Assembly (NCBI RefSeq): GCF_014698995.1
Contig: NZ_JACWZZ010000001.1
Location: 1,508,501 to 1,572,500, forward strand
DNA from: Hymenobacter duratus
GTDB taxonomy: Bacteria > Bacteroidota > Bacteroidia > Cytophagales > Hymenobacteraceae
Direction of reading: 5' to 3'
DNA length: 64,000 bases
Made by a program: the position numbers and the translations under genes. Under the pieces are notes generated by a model. It saw only the letters and a program-made list of their open reading frames with translations. It did no database searches and had not been told where the DNA came from. The stretch's first letter is position 1, and each line of letters opens with the position of its first letter. This document shows, piece after piece, positions 1 through 9,248 of the stretch.

Positions 1-245
1 CAGCCAAAGTAGAAGCCAGTAATGAGTACCGCCAACGTGGTGTGCATCAGAGAAAAGGCCATTGCCAGCCCAATCACCAGAAAGTATACTATGCCCTGCA
101 GCAGCGTTGGGTTCTGCAACAGATCCTGATTGTTGTAAAGAATGAACCCGAGGGAAGAGCTGCCTACAAACGGCAGACCGGCCAGCAGAATCATGGAAAG
201 CAGCGTAGAGGCATTTTTGTGAAAAAGCTCCCGGAGAAAGGTCAT
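1..245 (-). CDS. Partial VTT (TVP38/TMEM64)-type membrane protein, N-terminus
   Basis: Reading leftwards from the ATG at 243-245, 81 codons are open and run off the window edge. The visible part has two hydrophobic segments (about residues 13-35 and 50-80). Its second segment ends in a TTLAVLITGFYFGW-like run, which resembles the TPTTFxALLxGYxFGW signature of TVP38/TMEM64 (VTT, SNARE-associated Golgi) proteins. Such proteins are inner-membrane proteins of poorly known transport or lipid-scrambling role. The family call rests only on this short match; any polytopic membrane protein with a similar start is possible. It is divergent from the 520 gene, and the leader contains a 10-bp GC hairpin at 264-289. 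Confidence 0.55.
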   Translation of the reverse strand, partial: MTFLRELFHKNASTLLSMILLAGLPFVGSSSLGFILYNNQDLLQNPTLLQGIVYFLVIGLAMAFSLMHTTLAVLITGFYFG

Positions 246-263
246 AAGCGGCGGCAAAGCAAA

Positions 264-289
264 CGGGCCGGCGTGAAGGCGCCGGCCCG
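264..289. repeat. Perfect 10-bp GC hairpin in the leader of the first gene
   Basis: Arms 264-273 and 280-289 are exact reverse complements separated by the six bases TGAAGG. The hairpin lies 19 bases upstream of the minus-strand ATG at 245 and has no T-run on either side, so it is not a typical terminator. It could affect translation or be a protein-binding palindrome; its function is unknown. Confidence 0.5.
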
Positions 290-470
290 AAAGGTAGAAC
301 GTAAGAACGGGTTGGAAGGCTGCATACCAGTTGCTGATTGGCCACCCACCCGGCTGCCAGGCTCCCAGCTTGGCCGTGAAATAAACACCGGTGCAACGCT
401 GGCGGCTACGTCGGGAGACGTTGGCGTAGAAGACATTTGGTGATGCCGACTGAAGCTGACCGCACATACT

Positions 471-478
471 TACCTTTG
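471..478 (+). promoter_or_regulatory. Putative Bacteroidota -7 box (TACCTTTG)
   Basis: The octamer matches the TAnnTTTG -7 consensus of the Bacteroidota housekeeping sigma factor exactly and sits 41 bases before the ATG at 520. No TTG -33 element is found at the usual 19-21 base distance, so the call is tentative. Confidence 0.35.
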
Positions 479-519
479 CTGCTTCCCGATTAGAGCACTC
501 AACTTCCAAGTCCCACACG

Positions 520-1659
520 ATGAAATTCGGAACCAAGGCCATTCATGCCGGCGTGCACCCGGACCCTACTACCGGGGCCATCATGACGCCCATCTACCAG
601 ACCTCGACCTACGTGCAACGCTCCCCCGGCGACCACAAAGGCTTTGAGTATTCGCGCACGCACAATCCTACCCGCTCGCAGCTGCAGGATGCGCTGGCGG
701 CCCTCGACGGCGGCAAGCACGGCCTAGCCTTTGCCAGTGGAATGGCCGCCATCGACTGCATCGTGAAGCTGCTGCAGCCCGGCGACGAAGTCATCAGCAC
801 CAACGACCTGTATGGCGGCTCGTACCGTCTGTTCACGAAGGTGTATGCCACCTACGGCATCAGGTTTCACTTTGTGCCGATGCACGACATGGCCGCCGTG
901 GAAGCTGCCGTGACGGAGCGCACCAAGCTGATTTGGGTGGAAACGCCGACCAACCCGTTGCTTAACGTCATCGACATTGCGGCAGCCTCGGCCGTGGCCA
1001 AGAAGGCCGGCGCGCTGCTGGTGGTGGACAACACCTTCGCCACGCCTTACCTGCAGACGCCGCTGGAGCTGGGTGCCGATATGGTGATGTACTCGCTGAC
1101 CAAGTACATGGGCGGCCACTCCGATACGGTGATGGGCGCCGTGGTGGTAAATGACGACGAGCTGCATGAGCGGCTGAGCTTTTTCCAGAATGCCTGCGGC
1201 GGCACTCCCGGCCCTCAGGACTGCTTCCTGGTGTTGCGCGGCCTCAAAACCCTGCACGTACGCATGCAGCGCCACTGCGAAAACGGCCGCGCCATTGCCG
1301 AATACCTCAAGGCCCACCCCAAGGTGGAGAAAGTGTACTGGCCCGGTTTCCAGGACCACCCCAACCACGCCGTGGCTGCTAAGCAGATGCGCGACTTCGG
1401 CGGCATGATTTCCTTCGTACTCAAAGGCGACCGGAAAGAAGATGCCATTGCCGTGCTGGAGAAATTCCAGCTGTTTTCGCTGGCTGAAAGCCTGGGCGGC
1501 GTTGAGAGCCTCTCGGGCCACCCCGCCACCATGACGCACGCCAGCATTCCGGCCGAAGAGCGCCGCAAAGCCGGCCTCTCCGACTCGCTGATTCGTTTGA
1601 GCGTAGGCATTGAGGATGCGGAGGACCTGATTGAGGATCTGAAGCAAGCTATTGGGTAA
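520..1659 (+). CDS. Cystathionine gamma-synthase / gamma-lyase family enzyme
   Basis: A 379-residue PLP enzyme of the Cys/Met metabolism (trans-sulfuration) family. It is cytosolic and would make cystathionine from an activated homoserine plus cysteine, or cleave cystathionine. Landmarks are the N-terminal TKAIHAG start typical of the family, YSRTHNPTR near residues 44-52 (phosphate and substrate arginines), FASGMAA near 71-77, VVDNTFATP near 168-176 and the Schiff-base lysine K195 in [11 protein letters not shown]. The C-terminal ESLGGVESL substrate-binding segment is present. Length is normal. Synthase, lyase and related gamma-elimination enzymes cannot be separated by eye. The gene stands alone and is followed by a strong hairpin terminator. 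Confidence 0.93.
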   Translation: MKFGTKAIHAGVHPDPTTGAIMTPIYQTSTYVQRSPGDHKGFEYSRTHNPTRSQLQDALAALDGGKHGLAFASGMAAIDCIVKLLQPGDEVISTNDLYGGSYRLFTKVYATYGIRFHFVPMHDMAAVEAAVTERTKLIWVETPTNPLLNVIDIAAASAVAKKAGALLVVDNTFATPYLQTPLELGADMVMYSLTKYMGGHSDTVMGAVVVNDDELHERLSFFQNACGGTPGPQDCFLVLRGLKTLHVRMQRHCENGRAIAEYLKAHPKVEKVYWPGFQDHPNHAVAAKQMRDFGGMISFVLKGDRKEDAIAVLEKFQLFSLAESLGGVESLSGHPATMTHASIPAEERRKAGLSDSLIRLSVGIEDAEDLIEDLKQAIG

Positions 1660-1749
1660 GCTGCTAGGATGCCCATTGAAGCACTTAGATAAGAGCAACC
1701 TTTCTCTGTTGGTCTCCTAACTAATCCGATTGAGAAGCTATTGTAGCGC

Positions 1750-1793
1750 AAAAGCGGCCCCAACTATCTTACTAGATTGTCGGGGCCGCTTTT
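1750..1793 (+). terminator. Intrinsic terminator after the cystathionine enzyme gene
   Basis: A perfect 12-bp stem pairs 1750-1761 with 1782-1793. The right arm ends in a T-run, so the hairpin can stop rightward transcription 90 bases after the stop codon. Confidence 0.85.
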
Positions 1794-2319
1794 GTATGAT
1801 ACCAGTGGCTGGGAAGCAGCCTTGGGCGACTTGAAGAGAAAGGCGTAGTAAGGTGCCAGAGGTCAGATTATCACATTATTATGTGTAGCTGTCTGAACTG
1901 TAAAACATATAATTGTTATAGTTATTGATGGAATATTTATTGTAAATTCCGTTGCTTCTTCAAGTTGGTACTGCTGCGCCAGCTTTAGATGGTTGAAGCA
2001 CCGGCAGACCAAGGCTGCCACGTCCGCTGCGCGTGTTCTCTGGCAAGAACATCTACCGTTTTAGTGTGTCTGTTTCATTTTCCGGGACAACAAACCCTTG
2101 CTGTATCAGCTGCTGAACAGGTGCAGGCACTGCCCTGATTTCCTTCGTGCAAGCCCACCATTTTACCGAGTCTCGTTGCTTTGCGCGGCATTCTGACGGC
2201 CCCGCGTTTCTGCCTTGATGAGGCAGTGATACCCCATTCTCTTCTTCTCCGCATCATGCTGTGTACCTCTGCCAACGGTGGGGGCAGGTGGCTTACACCC
2301 TTTTTCATTTCTCAGTCAG
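1794..2319. other. Intergenic stretch without a recognised gene
   Basis: This 526-base gap includes an AT-rich part (about 1865-1955) with a small palindrome, CACAT/ATGTG arms at 1872-1885. The rest is of mixed composition. I see no RNA gene, and the short open frames have neither family resemblance nor good codon usage. It presumably carries the promoter of the large secreted protein gene that starts at 2320. Confidence 0.5.
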
Positions 2320-5300
2320 ATGAAAAATCTTTGCTCTTTTTTGCTGCTTTTGCTGCTTGCCTGTATACAATCCAACCTGGCCTGCGCACAGGCTCCTCCC
2401 AGTGGGTTTACTTCAACGGTCGTTTCGAGCCAATGGAACGAGGCTGTTGGATTGACGTTTAATGCCTCTGGCACACACATGTTTGTGTGGGAGCGAGGCG
2501 GCAAGGTCTGGGTGGTGTACAATGGCCAGCGGACGATGCTGCTGGATATCAGTGAGGAAGTAGGGGCCTGGAACGACCACGGGCTGCTGGGCTTTGCGCT
2601 GCACCCCCAGTTTGAGACCAACGGGTACATCTACCTGTTTTATCTGGTCGACCGGCACTACCTTCTGAATTTTGGCACTGCTGCCTATAACCCTGCTGCC
2701 AACGATTATTTCAGCGCCAGCATCAGCCGCCTTACCCGTTACACTGCCACCCGCACCGGCACACAATACAGCGTAAGTGCCGCGAGCCGCAAGATTCTGT
2801 TGGGCGCCACCAAATCGACGGGGGTGATATGCCTGGAGCGCAGCCACAGCGCGGGGAGCCTGGTTTTCGGGGCTGATGGGACGCTGCTGGCCTCGGTGGG
2901 CGACGGCGCCCACGGCTCCGACAACGACTACGGCAGCAACCCCAACACCTACTACGCCCAGGCGCTTGCCGACGGCATGATGACCAGCAAAGACAATGTC
3001 GGGGCCTTCCGGGCCCAGGCCGTGGACTGCCTGAACGGTAAGATTCTGCGCCTCGACCCGGAAACAGGGGCTGGTGTGCCCAGCAACCCGTTTTACATGG
3101 CTTCCAATCCGCAGGCCGCGCGGTCCAAAGTGTGGGCCCTGGGTTTCAGGAACCCGTTTCGGATGACGCGCAAGCCCGGTACCGGCAGCACCAATCCTGG
3201 CGACGGCAACCCCGGCACCCTGTACGTTGGCAACGTGGGCTACTTCACCTGGGAAGAAGTGGAAGTAGTGAGCCGGGGCGGGCAAAATATGGGCTGGCCG
3301 CTGTATGAAGGACTGGAAGCCAACACCACATACCAAGGTCCTAATCAGTATAATTTCTACGCACCCAATCCGCAGTTCGGCATCAATGGCTGTACCCAGG
3401 AGTATTTTTATTTCAAGAACCTGATAACCCAGGCCACACCCAGCGGCACCGCTTCCTTCCCCAACCCCTGCGCGTCCGGCCAAACGATTCCCGCGTCCAT
3501 TCCCACGTTCGTGCATACGCGCCCGCTCATCGACTGGCACCACGGTACGGGCCCTTCCCGAACCGGAATCTTCACGGGCAACACTGCCGGCACTATCAAT
3601 ATCGGGGCGGCTGGCTCGCCGGTTTCGGGGCCGCAGTTTGGGGGCAGCGCCAGCGTTGGCGGCGTGTTCTATCCGTACAACGACTTCCCGGCGGGCTACC
3701 AGAACACTTACTTCTTCGGGGACTACTCCGGGGGCTGGATCCGCAACATGACCGTGAACAGCGCCAATGCTCCTTCGTCTGTGCGGGACTTTATTTCGAA
3801 CGGCGCAGTAGCAGTGGGCCTGGCGGTGCACCCCACGCAGCCGGGGCTGTACTACATCAATTTTCCTTCTGAAATCGTGCATGTAACCTACAACACGGTC
3901 AACCAGGTGCCGGTGGCAACAGGCAGTTTCAACAAGCAGTTTGGGCCTAGTCCATTGGCCGTGCAGTTTACGGGCAGCACCTCTACTGACCCGGAAGGCC
4001 AGCCTCTGACCTACTTATGGGACTTCGGGGACGGAACCAGCAGCACCGCTGCCAATCCGGCGCATACGTTCACGGCGCCCACCACGGCGCCTGCTTCCTA
4101 CACAGTTCGGCTGACCGTAACGGATCCGCAGGGCGCTTCCGGCCAGACCACCCTGCTGATTTCGGCCAACAACACGCCGCCTCAGGTCACGATTACCAGT
4201 CCGGCGCCCAATACCCTGTATTCGATAGCCACGCAAACGTCCTTCGTGCTACGGGCCACGGTAACGGATCAGCAGCATGGGCCGGGGCAGCTGAGCTACC
4301 AGTGGCAATGCTTCCTGCACCACGCCGACCACCAGCACCCCGAGCCCATCCAGACCACCATCGAGGGCACCCTGACGACTACGCCCGTGGGCTGTGGCGC
4401 CGAAACCTACTACTACCGCGTGGTGCTCACCGTGACGGACGCGGCCGGCCTGGCTACCACCCAGGAAATGCGCCTGAACCCCGACTGCAGCACGGCGCCA
4501 AGCCTCACGTTTTACCGGGCTATCAACGTGGGCGGAGCAGCTGTAAGCTTGGATGGCAATGCCTGGGAGGCGGGCACTGCGGCCAACTTCACTGCCAATG
4601 GCTACGTCTTCTCCGACAATACCGTGCCCTTGGTGCCGGCCACTGATGCGCCGCGCGCGGGCATGATTCGCAGCTCGGCCTACAACCCAAGCGGCCTGAC
4701 AGCGACAATGAGCGGCATACCAGCGGGCCAGTACCGGGTGTGGGCCTACGTCTGGGAAGATAATAATGCTGAAACCTACTCGCTGGCTCTGAACGGGCAA
4801 ACGGTGCAGACCAATTTTAATAGCGGTACGGCCGGCACCTGGAGCCTGCTCGGACCCTATGATGTAACGGTAGCCAGCGGCACGCTGGCCCTCGCTAGCA
4901 CCGGCGGCACAATGAATTTGTCGGGGCTGGAACTATGGCGCATAGGCGGCACCGCGCCCACCAACCAAGTGCCAGTGGCCAATGCCGGGCCGGATGTGAC
5001 ACTAACGCTGCCCGTAAGCAGCACCATGCTGCAGGGAGCGGGTGCTGATGCCGATGGTACCATCAGCAGCTACGCCTGGAGCCAGATAAGTGGCCCGAAT
5101 ACGGCAACGTTTTCCTCCCTGCTGGCGGCCCAGCCTACGGTCAGTGGGCTGGTAGCCGGCAGCTACGTGTTCAACCTCGTGGTAAAAGACAATACGGGTG
5201 CCAGCAGCGCCGCCGACCAGGTCACGGTGCTGGTTAATTCAGCTACAGGCGGTGGTACCTATGTTTTCTACCGGGCTATCAACGTGGGAGGGACAGCCTT

Positions 5301-6780
5301 GAGCTTGGACGGTAATGCCTGGGAGGCAGGCACGGCAACTGACTTTACTACCAATGGCCTGACGTTTTCGACCACGGCCGTGCCGCTGGTGCCCGCTACC
5401 GATGCCCCGCGCACCAGCATGATTCGTAGCTCCGCCTGGAAAGTGACGGGCTTAAGTGCGACGTTGAGCGGTGTGCCGGCAGGGAAGTACCGGATATGGC
5501 TGTATGTCTGGGAAGACAACTATCCGGAAGTTTTCTCATTGGCCCTGAATGGGCAAACGGTGCAGAGCAACTACAACAGCGGCACGGCTGGCAAATGGTC
5601 TAAACTAGGCCCCTACGATGTGACGCTGACCACCGCCGGGCCGCTTGCTTTAACCAGCACGGGCGGCACTATCAACCTCTCCGGCTTCGAGGTCTGGCGT
5701 CTGAATGGCACTGCGCCACCCACCAACCAAGTGCCAGTGGCCAATGCCGGGCCGGATGTGACACTAACGCTGCCCGTGAGCAGTACCGTGCTGCAAGGAG
5801 CCGGCTCTGATGCCGATGGCACCATCAGCAGCTACGCCTGGAGCCAGATAAGTGGCCCGAATACGGCAACGTTTTCCTCCCTGCTGGCGGCCCAGCCTAC
5901 GGTCAGTGGGCTGGTAGCCGGCAGCTACGTGTTCAACCTCGTGGTAAAAGACAATACGGGTGCCAGCAGCGCCGCCGACCAGGTCACGGTGCTGGTCAAT
6001 CCGGATACGGACACGCCTACCTACACCTTTTACCGTGGCATCAACGTGGGCGGGGCGGCGGTGAGCCTGGACGGCAACGCCTGGGAAGCGGGCACGGCCT
6101 CCGGCTTCGCCACCAACGGCTTCACCTTCTCCAGCAATACTGTGCCGCTGGTGCCGGCCACCGATGCGCCCCGCACCAGTATGATTCGCAGCTCGGCCTA
6201 CAGCCTGAGCACCCTGACGGCCACGCTCAGCGCCGTTCCGGCAGGACAGTATCGGGTATGGGTGTACGTGTGGGAGGACAACTATCCGCAAATCGTGTCG
6301 GTGGCGCTCAATGGACAAACCGTGCAGAGCAACTACAATACAGGCACGGCCGGCGTGTGGGCCAGGCTAGGGCCGTATGAGGTGAGCGTGGGAACGGCCG
6401 GCACACTGCAGCTGGTTGGCAGCGGCGGCAACCTGAATCTGTCCGGAATAGAGGTGTGGCGCCGCACGGTATCGGCTGCTCGCACGGCAGCAGCTGCCTC
6501 TGCGGTTTCTTCCACTGCCCCCTTGCCCAGCACAGTGTATCCTAATCCGTCTCCAGATGGGCGGTATATGCTGGAGCTTCCCGCCGAAACGAGTGCTATG
6601 GTGCAGTATATTCTGCTCTCGCCGGTAGGGCGTGAGATGGTGCGAGGCGAGACCCGGATGGCACCGGGCAGCCGCCGGATTCAGCTGGACTTCTCCTCGC
6701 TGACATTTGAACCGGGCATGTACTACCTGCGCGTCATGGCCGGTGACGGGCGCCCGCTGCAGTACAGGTTGCTTCATTAA
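2320..6780 (+). CDS. Secreted multidomain protein: sugar-dehydrogenase propeller, PKD and CBM repeats, T9SS tail
   Basis: 1486 residues if started at the ATG at 2320, which places a clear signal peptide (MKNLCSF, L-run, cut near AQA, residue ~25) at the N-terminus; an upstream in-frame ATG at 2278 only adds a charged leader. Order: a glucose/sorbosone dehydrogenase-like six-bladed propeller (about 35-515; DHGLLGFALHPQF and WALGFRNPFR are typical motifs); a PKD domain (530-620, YLWDFGDGTSS); an Ig-like part to about 725. Three malectin-like carbohydrate-binding modules follow (about 727-875, 980-1127, 1234-1381), with two K319/PKD-like modules between them (881-972, 1135-1227). A T9SS sorting domain ends it (about 1404-1486, VYPNPSPDGRY). 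It is likely secreted and surface-attached. Catalytic activity is unproven. The two K319 modules are almost identical in DNA. Confidence 0.88.
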   Translation: MKNLCSFLLLLLLACIQSNLACAQAPPSGFTSTVVSSQWNEAVGLTFNASGTHMFVWERGGKVWVVYNGQRTMLLDISEEVGAWNDHGLLGFALHPQFETNGYIYLFYLVDRHYLLNFGTAAYNPAANDYFSASISRLTRYTATRTGTQYSVSAASRKILLGATKSTGVICLERSHSAGSLVFGADGTLLASVGDGAHGSDNDYGSNPNTYYAQALADGMMTSKDNVGAFRAQAVDCLNGKILRLDPETGAGVPSNPFYMASNPQAARSKVWALGFRNPFRMTRKPGTGSTNPGDGNPGTLYVGNVGYFTWEEVEVVSRGGQNMGWPLYEGLEANTTYQGPNQYNFYAPNPQFGINGCTQEYFYFKNLITQATPSGTASFPNPCASGQTIPASIPTFVHTRPLIDWHHGTGPSRTGIFTGNTAGTINIGAAGSPVSGPQFGGSASVGGVFYPYNDFPAGYQNTYFFGDYSGGWIRNMTVNSANAPSSVRDFISNGAVAVGLAVHPTQPGLYYINFPSEIVHVTYNTVNQVPVATGSFNKQFGPSPLAVQFTGSTSTDPEGQPLTYLWDFGDGTSSTAANPAHTFTAPTTAPASYTVRLTVTDPQGASGQTTLLISANNTPPQVTITSPAPNTLYSIATQTSFVLRATVTDQQHGPGQLSYQWQCFLHHADHQHPEPIQTTIEGTLTTTPVGCGAETYYYRVVLTVTDAAGLATTQEMRLNPDCSTAPSLTFYRAINVGGAAVSLDGNAWEAGTAANFTANGYVFSDNTVPLVPATDAPRAGMIRSSAYNPSGLTATMSGIPAGQYRVWAYVWEDNNAETYSLALNGQTVQTNFNSGTAGTWSLLGPYDVTVASGTLALASTGGTMNLSGLELWRIGGTAPTNQVPVANAGPDVTLTLPVSSTMLQGAGADADGTISSYAWSQISGPNTATFSSLLAAQPTVSGLVAGSYVFNLVVKDNTGASSAADQVTVLVNSATGGGTYVFYRAINVGGTALSLDGNAWEAGTATDFTTNGLTFSTTAVPLVPATDAPRTSMIRSSAWKVTGLSATLSGVPAGKYRIWLYVWEDNYPEVFSLALNGQTVQSNYNSGTAGKWSKLGPYDVTLTTAGPLALTSTGGTINLSGFEVWRLNGTAPPTNQVPVANAGPDVTLTLPVSSTVLQGAGSDADGTISSYAWSQISGPNTATFSSLLAAQPTVSGLVAGSYVFNLVVKDNTGASSAADQVTVLVNPDTDTPTYTFYRGINVGGAAVSLDGNAWEAGTASGFATNGFTFSSNTVPLVPATDAPRTSMIRSSAYSLSTLTATLSAVPAGQYRVWVYVWEDNYPQIVSVALNGQTVQSNYNTGTAGVWARLGPYEVSVGTAGTLQLVGSGGNLNLSGIEVWRRTVSAARTAAAASAVSSTAPLPSTVYPNPSPDGRYMLELPAETSAMVQYILLSPVGREMVRGETRMAPGSRRIQLDFSSLTFEPGMYYLRVMAGDGRPLQYRLLH
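4961..5999 (+). repeat. Near-identical 275-bp tandem domain repeat inside the secreted protein gene
   Basis: The module at about 4961-5237 recurs at 5723-5999, exactly 762 bases (254 codons) later. A stretch of about 170 bases from the second half is identical base for base. The flanking carbohydrate-binding modules are less similar, so the K319-like unit has been duplicated recently or homogenised by gene conversion. Confidence 0.9.
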
Positions 6781-6917
6781 AAGCCCAGTGGCCGGGCTGG
6801 TAAACGGCCTAGTATACGCTGTCAGTGCGCGAGCCTTCTTGCACAATCGGTAATAGAAGTAAAGTAAAATCGGGGCGCTGCCGTCTATAGTCCTCGTAAC
6901 ACGGCACGTCCATTTCG

Positions 6918-7931
6918 ATGAAAACTCCTTCCCGCTTCAACGGCAAAAAATACCTGAACACCCTCCCGACCAGCATGAACACCAACTACGGGCTGCTGCT
7001 GCGCCGCTGGCTGACTGGCCGGGAAGAGCGGCAGCCGCGCCGCCCGCTGGGCCCTTTCCGTACTGATGCGGCAGTGTTGGCGGAGCCGGTATCGGCAGAA
7101 GCGCTGCGCGTGACGTGGTTCGGGCATTCCAGCACGCTCATCGAAATCGACGGCAAACGGTTTCTGACGGACCCCGTGTGGCGGTTGCGGGCTTCGCCGG
7201 TGGCGCTGGGTCCCAAACGCTTTTTCGCGCCGCCGCTGCCACTGGCCGAACTGCCGAAGCTCGATGGCGTCATTCTCTCTCACGACCATTACGACCACCT
7301 GGACAAAGACGCTATTCGGGCCCTGGGGCGGACGGGCGTGCCATTTTTCTGCCCGTTGGGTGTAGGCGGACACCTGCGCCGTTGGGGTGTGCCCGCCAGC
7401 CAGATAACGGAGCTGGACTGGTGGCAGGAAGTACGGCTAGGGGAGACGCACACTTTGGCCGCTACACCCGCCCGCCACTTCACCGGCCGCCGCCTCACCC
7501 GCGACAATACGCTCTGGGCATCCTGGTGCATTCTGGGGCCCCGGCACCGTGCCTTCTTCGGCGGCGACTCGGGGCCGTTCGAGTCCGGCTTCCGCGAAAT
7601 TGGCGCCGCCTACGGCCCGTTTGATCTGGTGATGCTGGAAATAGGCGCTTCGGATGAGCAGTGGGCCGACATCCACATGGGCCCCGACCACGCGCTGGCT
7701 GCCCACCGTGCCCTAGGTGGCGGCGCACTACTGCCGCTGCATTGGGCTACCTTCAACCTGGCGTTCCACAGCTGGCACCAGCCCGCCGACCGCCTGGTAG
7801 AGGCTGCCGGAACAGACGTGACACTATTGCTGCCCGCTCCCGGCCAGCGGGTAGAAGTCAGTGCCGGCCCGTTGGCAGATTTCTGGTGGCACTCCTATCT
7901 AAGCACTCCAGCCCTGGTTCAGCCAGCCTAA
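6918..7931 (+). CDS. Metallo-beta-lactamase-fold hydrolase (NAPE-PLD/UlaG-like)
   Basis: 337 residues with no signal peptide. The metal-binding motif HDHYDH is at residues 122-127, followed by a further His (H187 in ARHFTGR), Asp (D217 in GGDSG) and a late His in LLPLHWATF, the usual di-zinc set of the fold. WFGHSSTLIEIDG upstream of the motif and the WADIHMGP segment are typical of the N-acyl-phosphatidylethanolamine phospholipase D / L-ascorbate-6-phosphate lactonase branch, whose bacterial members mostly have unknown substrates. It stands alone, convergent with the OmpA gene, with a long shared hairpin between them. The fold is certain, the substrate is not. Confidence 0.9.
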   Translation: MKTPSRFNGKKYLNTLPTSMNTNYGLLLRRWLTGREERQPRRPLGPFRTDAAVLAEPVSAEALRVTWFGHSSTLIEIDGKRFLTDPVWRLRASPVALGPKRFFAPPLPLAELPKLDGVILSHDHYDHLDKDAIRALGRTGVPFFCPLGVGGHLRRWGVPASQITELDWWQEVRLGETHTLAATPARHFTGRRLTRDNTLWASWCILGPRHRAFFGGDSGPFESGFREIGAAYGPFDLVMLEIGASDEQWADIHMGPDHALAAHRALGGGALLPLHWATFNLAFHSWHQPADRLVEAAGTDVTLLLPAPGQRVEVSAGPLADFWWHSYLSTPALVQPA

Positions 7932-7984
7932 TATCCCAAAACCGATAGAGCAGAGCAACGGTAGCTGTTTGCTGCGCCTTACCC

Positions 7985-8026
7985 CAACCAAAAAGCCGGC
8001 CTCACGCGGGGCCGGCTTTTTGGTTG
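7985..8026. terminator. Bidirectional hairpin terminator
   Basis: A perfect 16-bp stem (7985-8000 with 8011-8026) has A-runs at the left and T-runs at the right. It can terminate both the MBL hydrolase gene (+) and the convergent OmpA lipoprotein gene (-). Confidence 0.9.
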
Positions 8027-8053
8027 AATACATACGAGCAAGAGCAAGATGGC

Positions 8054-9064
8054 CTATTTGCCGGTAGCGGCTGAGTTCGAATCCAGAATCTTGAACAGCT
8101 CGTTGAGCTTGGGCGTCAGGATGATTTCGGTGCGGCGGTTTAGGGCCTTGTTGGCCGGCGAGTCGTTCTGGGCTACGGGCACATACTGCGAGCGTCCCGA
8201 CGCCGTAACCCGGTCTGGCTGCACGCCGCCCGTAGTGAGCAAACGCGCAATTTCAGTGGCGCGCAGCACGCTTAGGTCCCAGTTGTCCTGCATTGCTGCG
8301 GTAGGGCGGCTGAAAGCTACGTTATCGGTGTGGCCTTCTACCACCACATTCACGTCGGGCTGCGTTTTGAGCACCGTAGCCAGCTGCTTGAGGGCCTCCT
8401 GGCCTTTGGGGTCTACTTTGGTAGAACCCGTCTTGAACAGCAGCTGCTCCGACAGCGACACATACACTTTGCCGTCTTTCATTTTTACCTGCAGATCGGT
8501 GCCCTGGAAGCCGCGCAGGGCGTTGGCCACGCTGGCCCGCAGGTCGTTTACGGCCTTATCTTTTTCGGCCAGCGCCTTTTCCAGCTCGGCCAGGCGGGCT
8601 TCGCGGGTTTTCAGGTCGGCGTTGAGCTTGTCGATGTCGGCGCGGCTCTTGCGCAGGCCGGCATCCAGCTGGCCCAGCTCGGCCTCACGGCGGGCCAGGT
8701 CCTGTGCTACTTTATTATAATCCGATGACTTATTGGCTAGCTCCCGGTCCGAGTTCTTGAGCAGCTTATCATAGGAGTCGGTGAGCTGGGTGTAGAGCTG
8801 GCGGGTGCGGCGCAGCGCGTTGCCAGTCTGGGTCGAGTCGTCAGTGAGGCGGCGGTTCTGCAGGCGCATTTCGGCCAGCTCGTCGGTCGTTTTCCGCAGC
8901 TCCGCTACGGCTGTGCGCTGCTGGCGCTCGGCTTCGGCCTTGCCCTGCTCCGTAGAGGCCTGACGGGCTTTCAGGTCGTCGTACTTTTTGGAGGCCACGC
9001 AGCCGGGCAGCACCAGTGCCGCTGCCATAGCCAGCGTAAGTAAGTTGGAAGCGGTTTTTTTCAC
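8054..9064 (-). CDS. OmpA-family lipoprotein with long coiled coil
   Basis: 336 residues. A lipobox (LVLPGC, Cys22) indicates lipid anchoring. Residues about 28-190 form a charged heptad-rich coiled coil ([20 protein letters not shown] region). Residues about 205-325 are an OmpA C-terminal peptidoglycan-binding domain, with VEGHTDN and NRRTEI as landmarks. It probably tethers the outer membrane to peptidoglycan, like MotB/Pal-type proteins with an extended periplasmic stalk. Transcribed leftward on its own and divergent from fbaB. Confidence 0.9.
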   Translation of the reverse strand: MKKTASNLLTLAMAAALVLPGCVASKKYDDLKARQASTEQGKAEAERQQRTAVAELRKTTDELAEMRLQNRRLTDDSTQTGNALRRTRQLYTQLTDSYDKLLKNSDRELANKSSDYNKVAQDLARREAELGQLDAGLRKSRADIDKLNADLKTREARLAELEKALAEKDKAVNDLRASVANALRGFQGTDLQVKMKDGKVYVSLSEQLLFKTGSTKVDPKGQEALKQLATVLKTQPDVNVVVEGHTDNVAFSRPTAAMQDNWDLSVLRATEIARLLTTGGVQPDRVTASGRSQYVPVAQNDSPANKALNRRTEIILTPKLNELFKILDSNSAATGK

Positions 9065-9187
9065 GGAGCAGAGGTTGAAAGACGAAGAACGGGCTGCCGG
9101 GCCAACGGCCCGTCATATCCCGCGGCAAGGTACTCAGCAGCCGGCCCATGTTGCAATGCCAGCCCGGAAAGCAACCGAAATTCAGCC

Positions 9188-9195
9188 TATATTTG
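9188..9195 (+). promoter_or_regulatory. Putative -7 box (TATATTTG) of fbaB
   Basis: An exact TAnnTTTG match 53 bases before the fbaB ATG. The nearest TTG upstream (9151-9153) is too far for a standard -33 element, so only the -7 part is supported. Confidence 0.4.
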
Positions 9196-9248
9196 GCCCG
9201 CCAATTCTGCTGGCTTCGTATTGCTCACGCCCACTAGTCACGTTCCCA

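Noticed and set aside
2278..2319. Earlier ATG for the secreted protein
   Set aside because: It would put 14 polar residues ahead of a normal signal peptide.
2181..2462. Plus-strand frame overlapping the start of the secreted protein gene
   Set aside because: It is another frame of the signal peptide region and ends without a conserved domain.
2413..3882. Long open frame antisense to the secreted dehydrogenase gene (489 codons)
   Set aside because: It is the mirror of a GC-rich coding frame, shows no domain, and has His/Gly/Val-rich composition typical of antisense frames.
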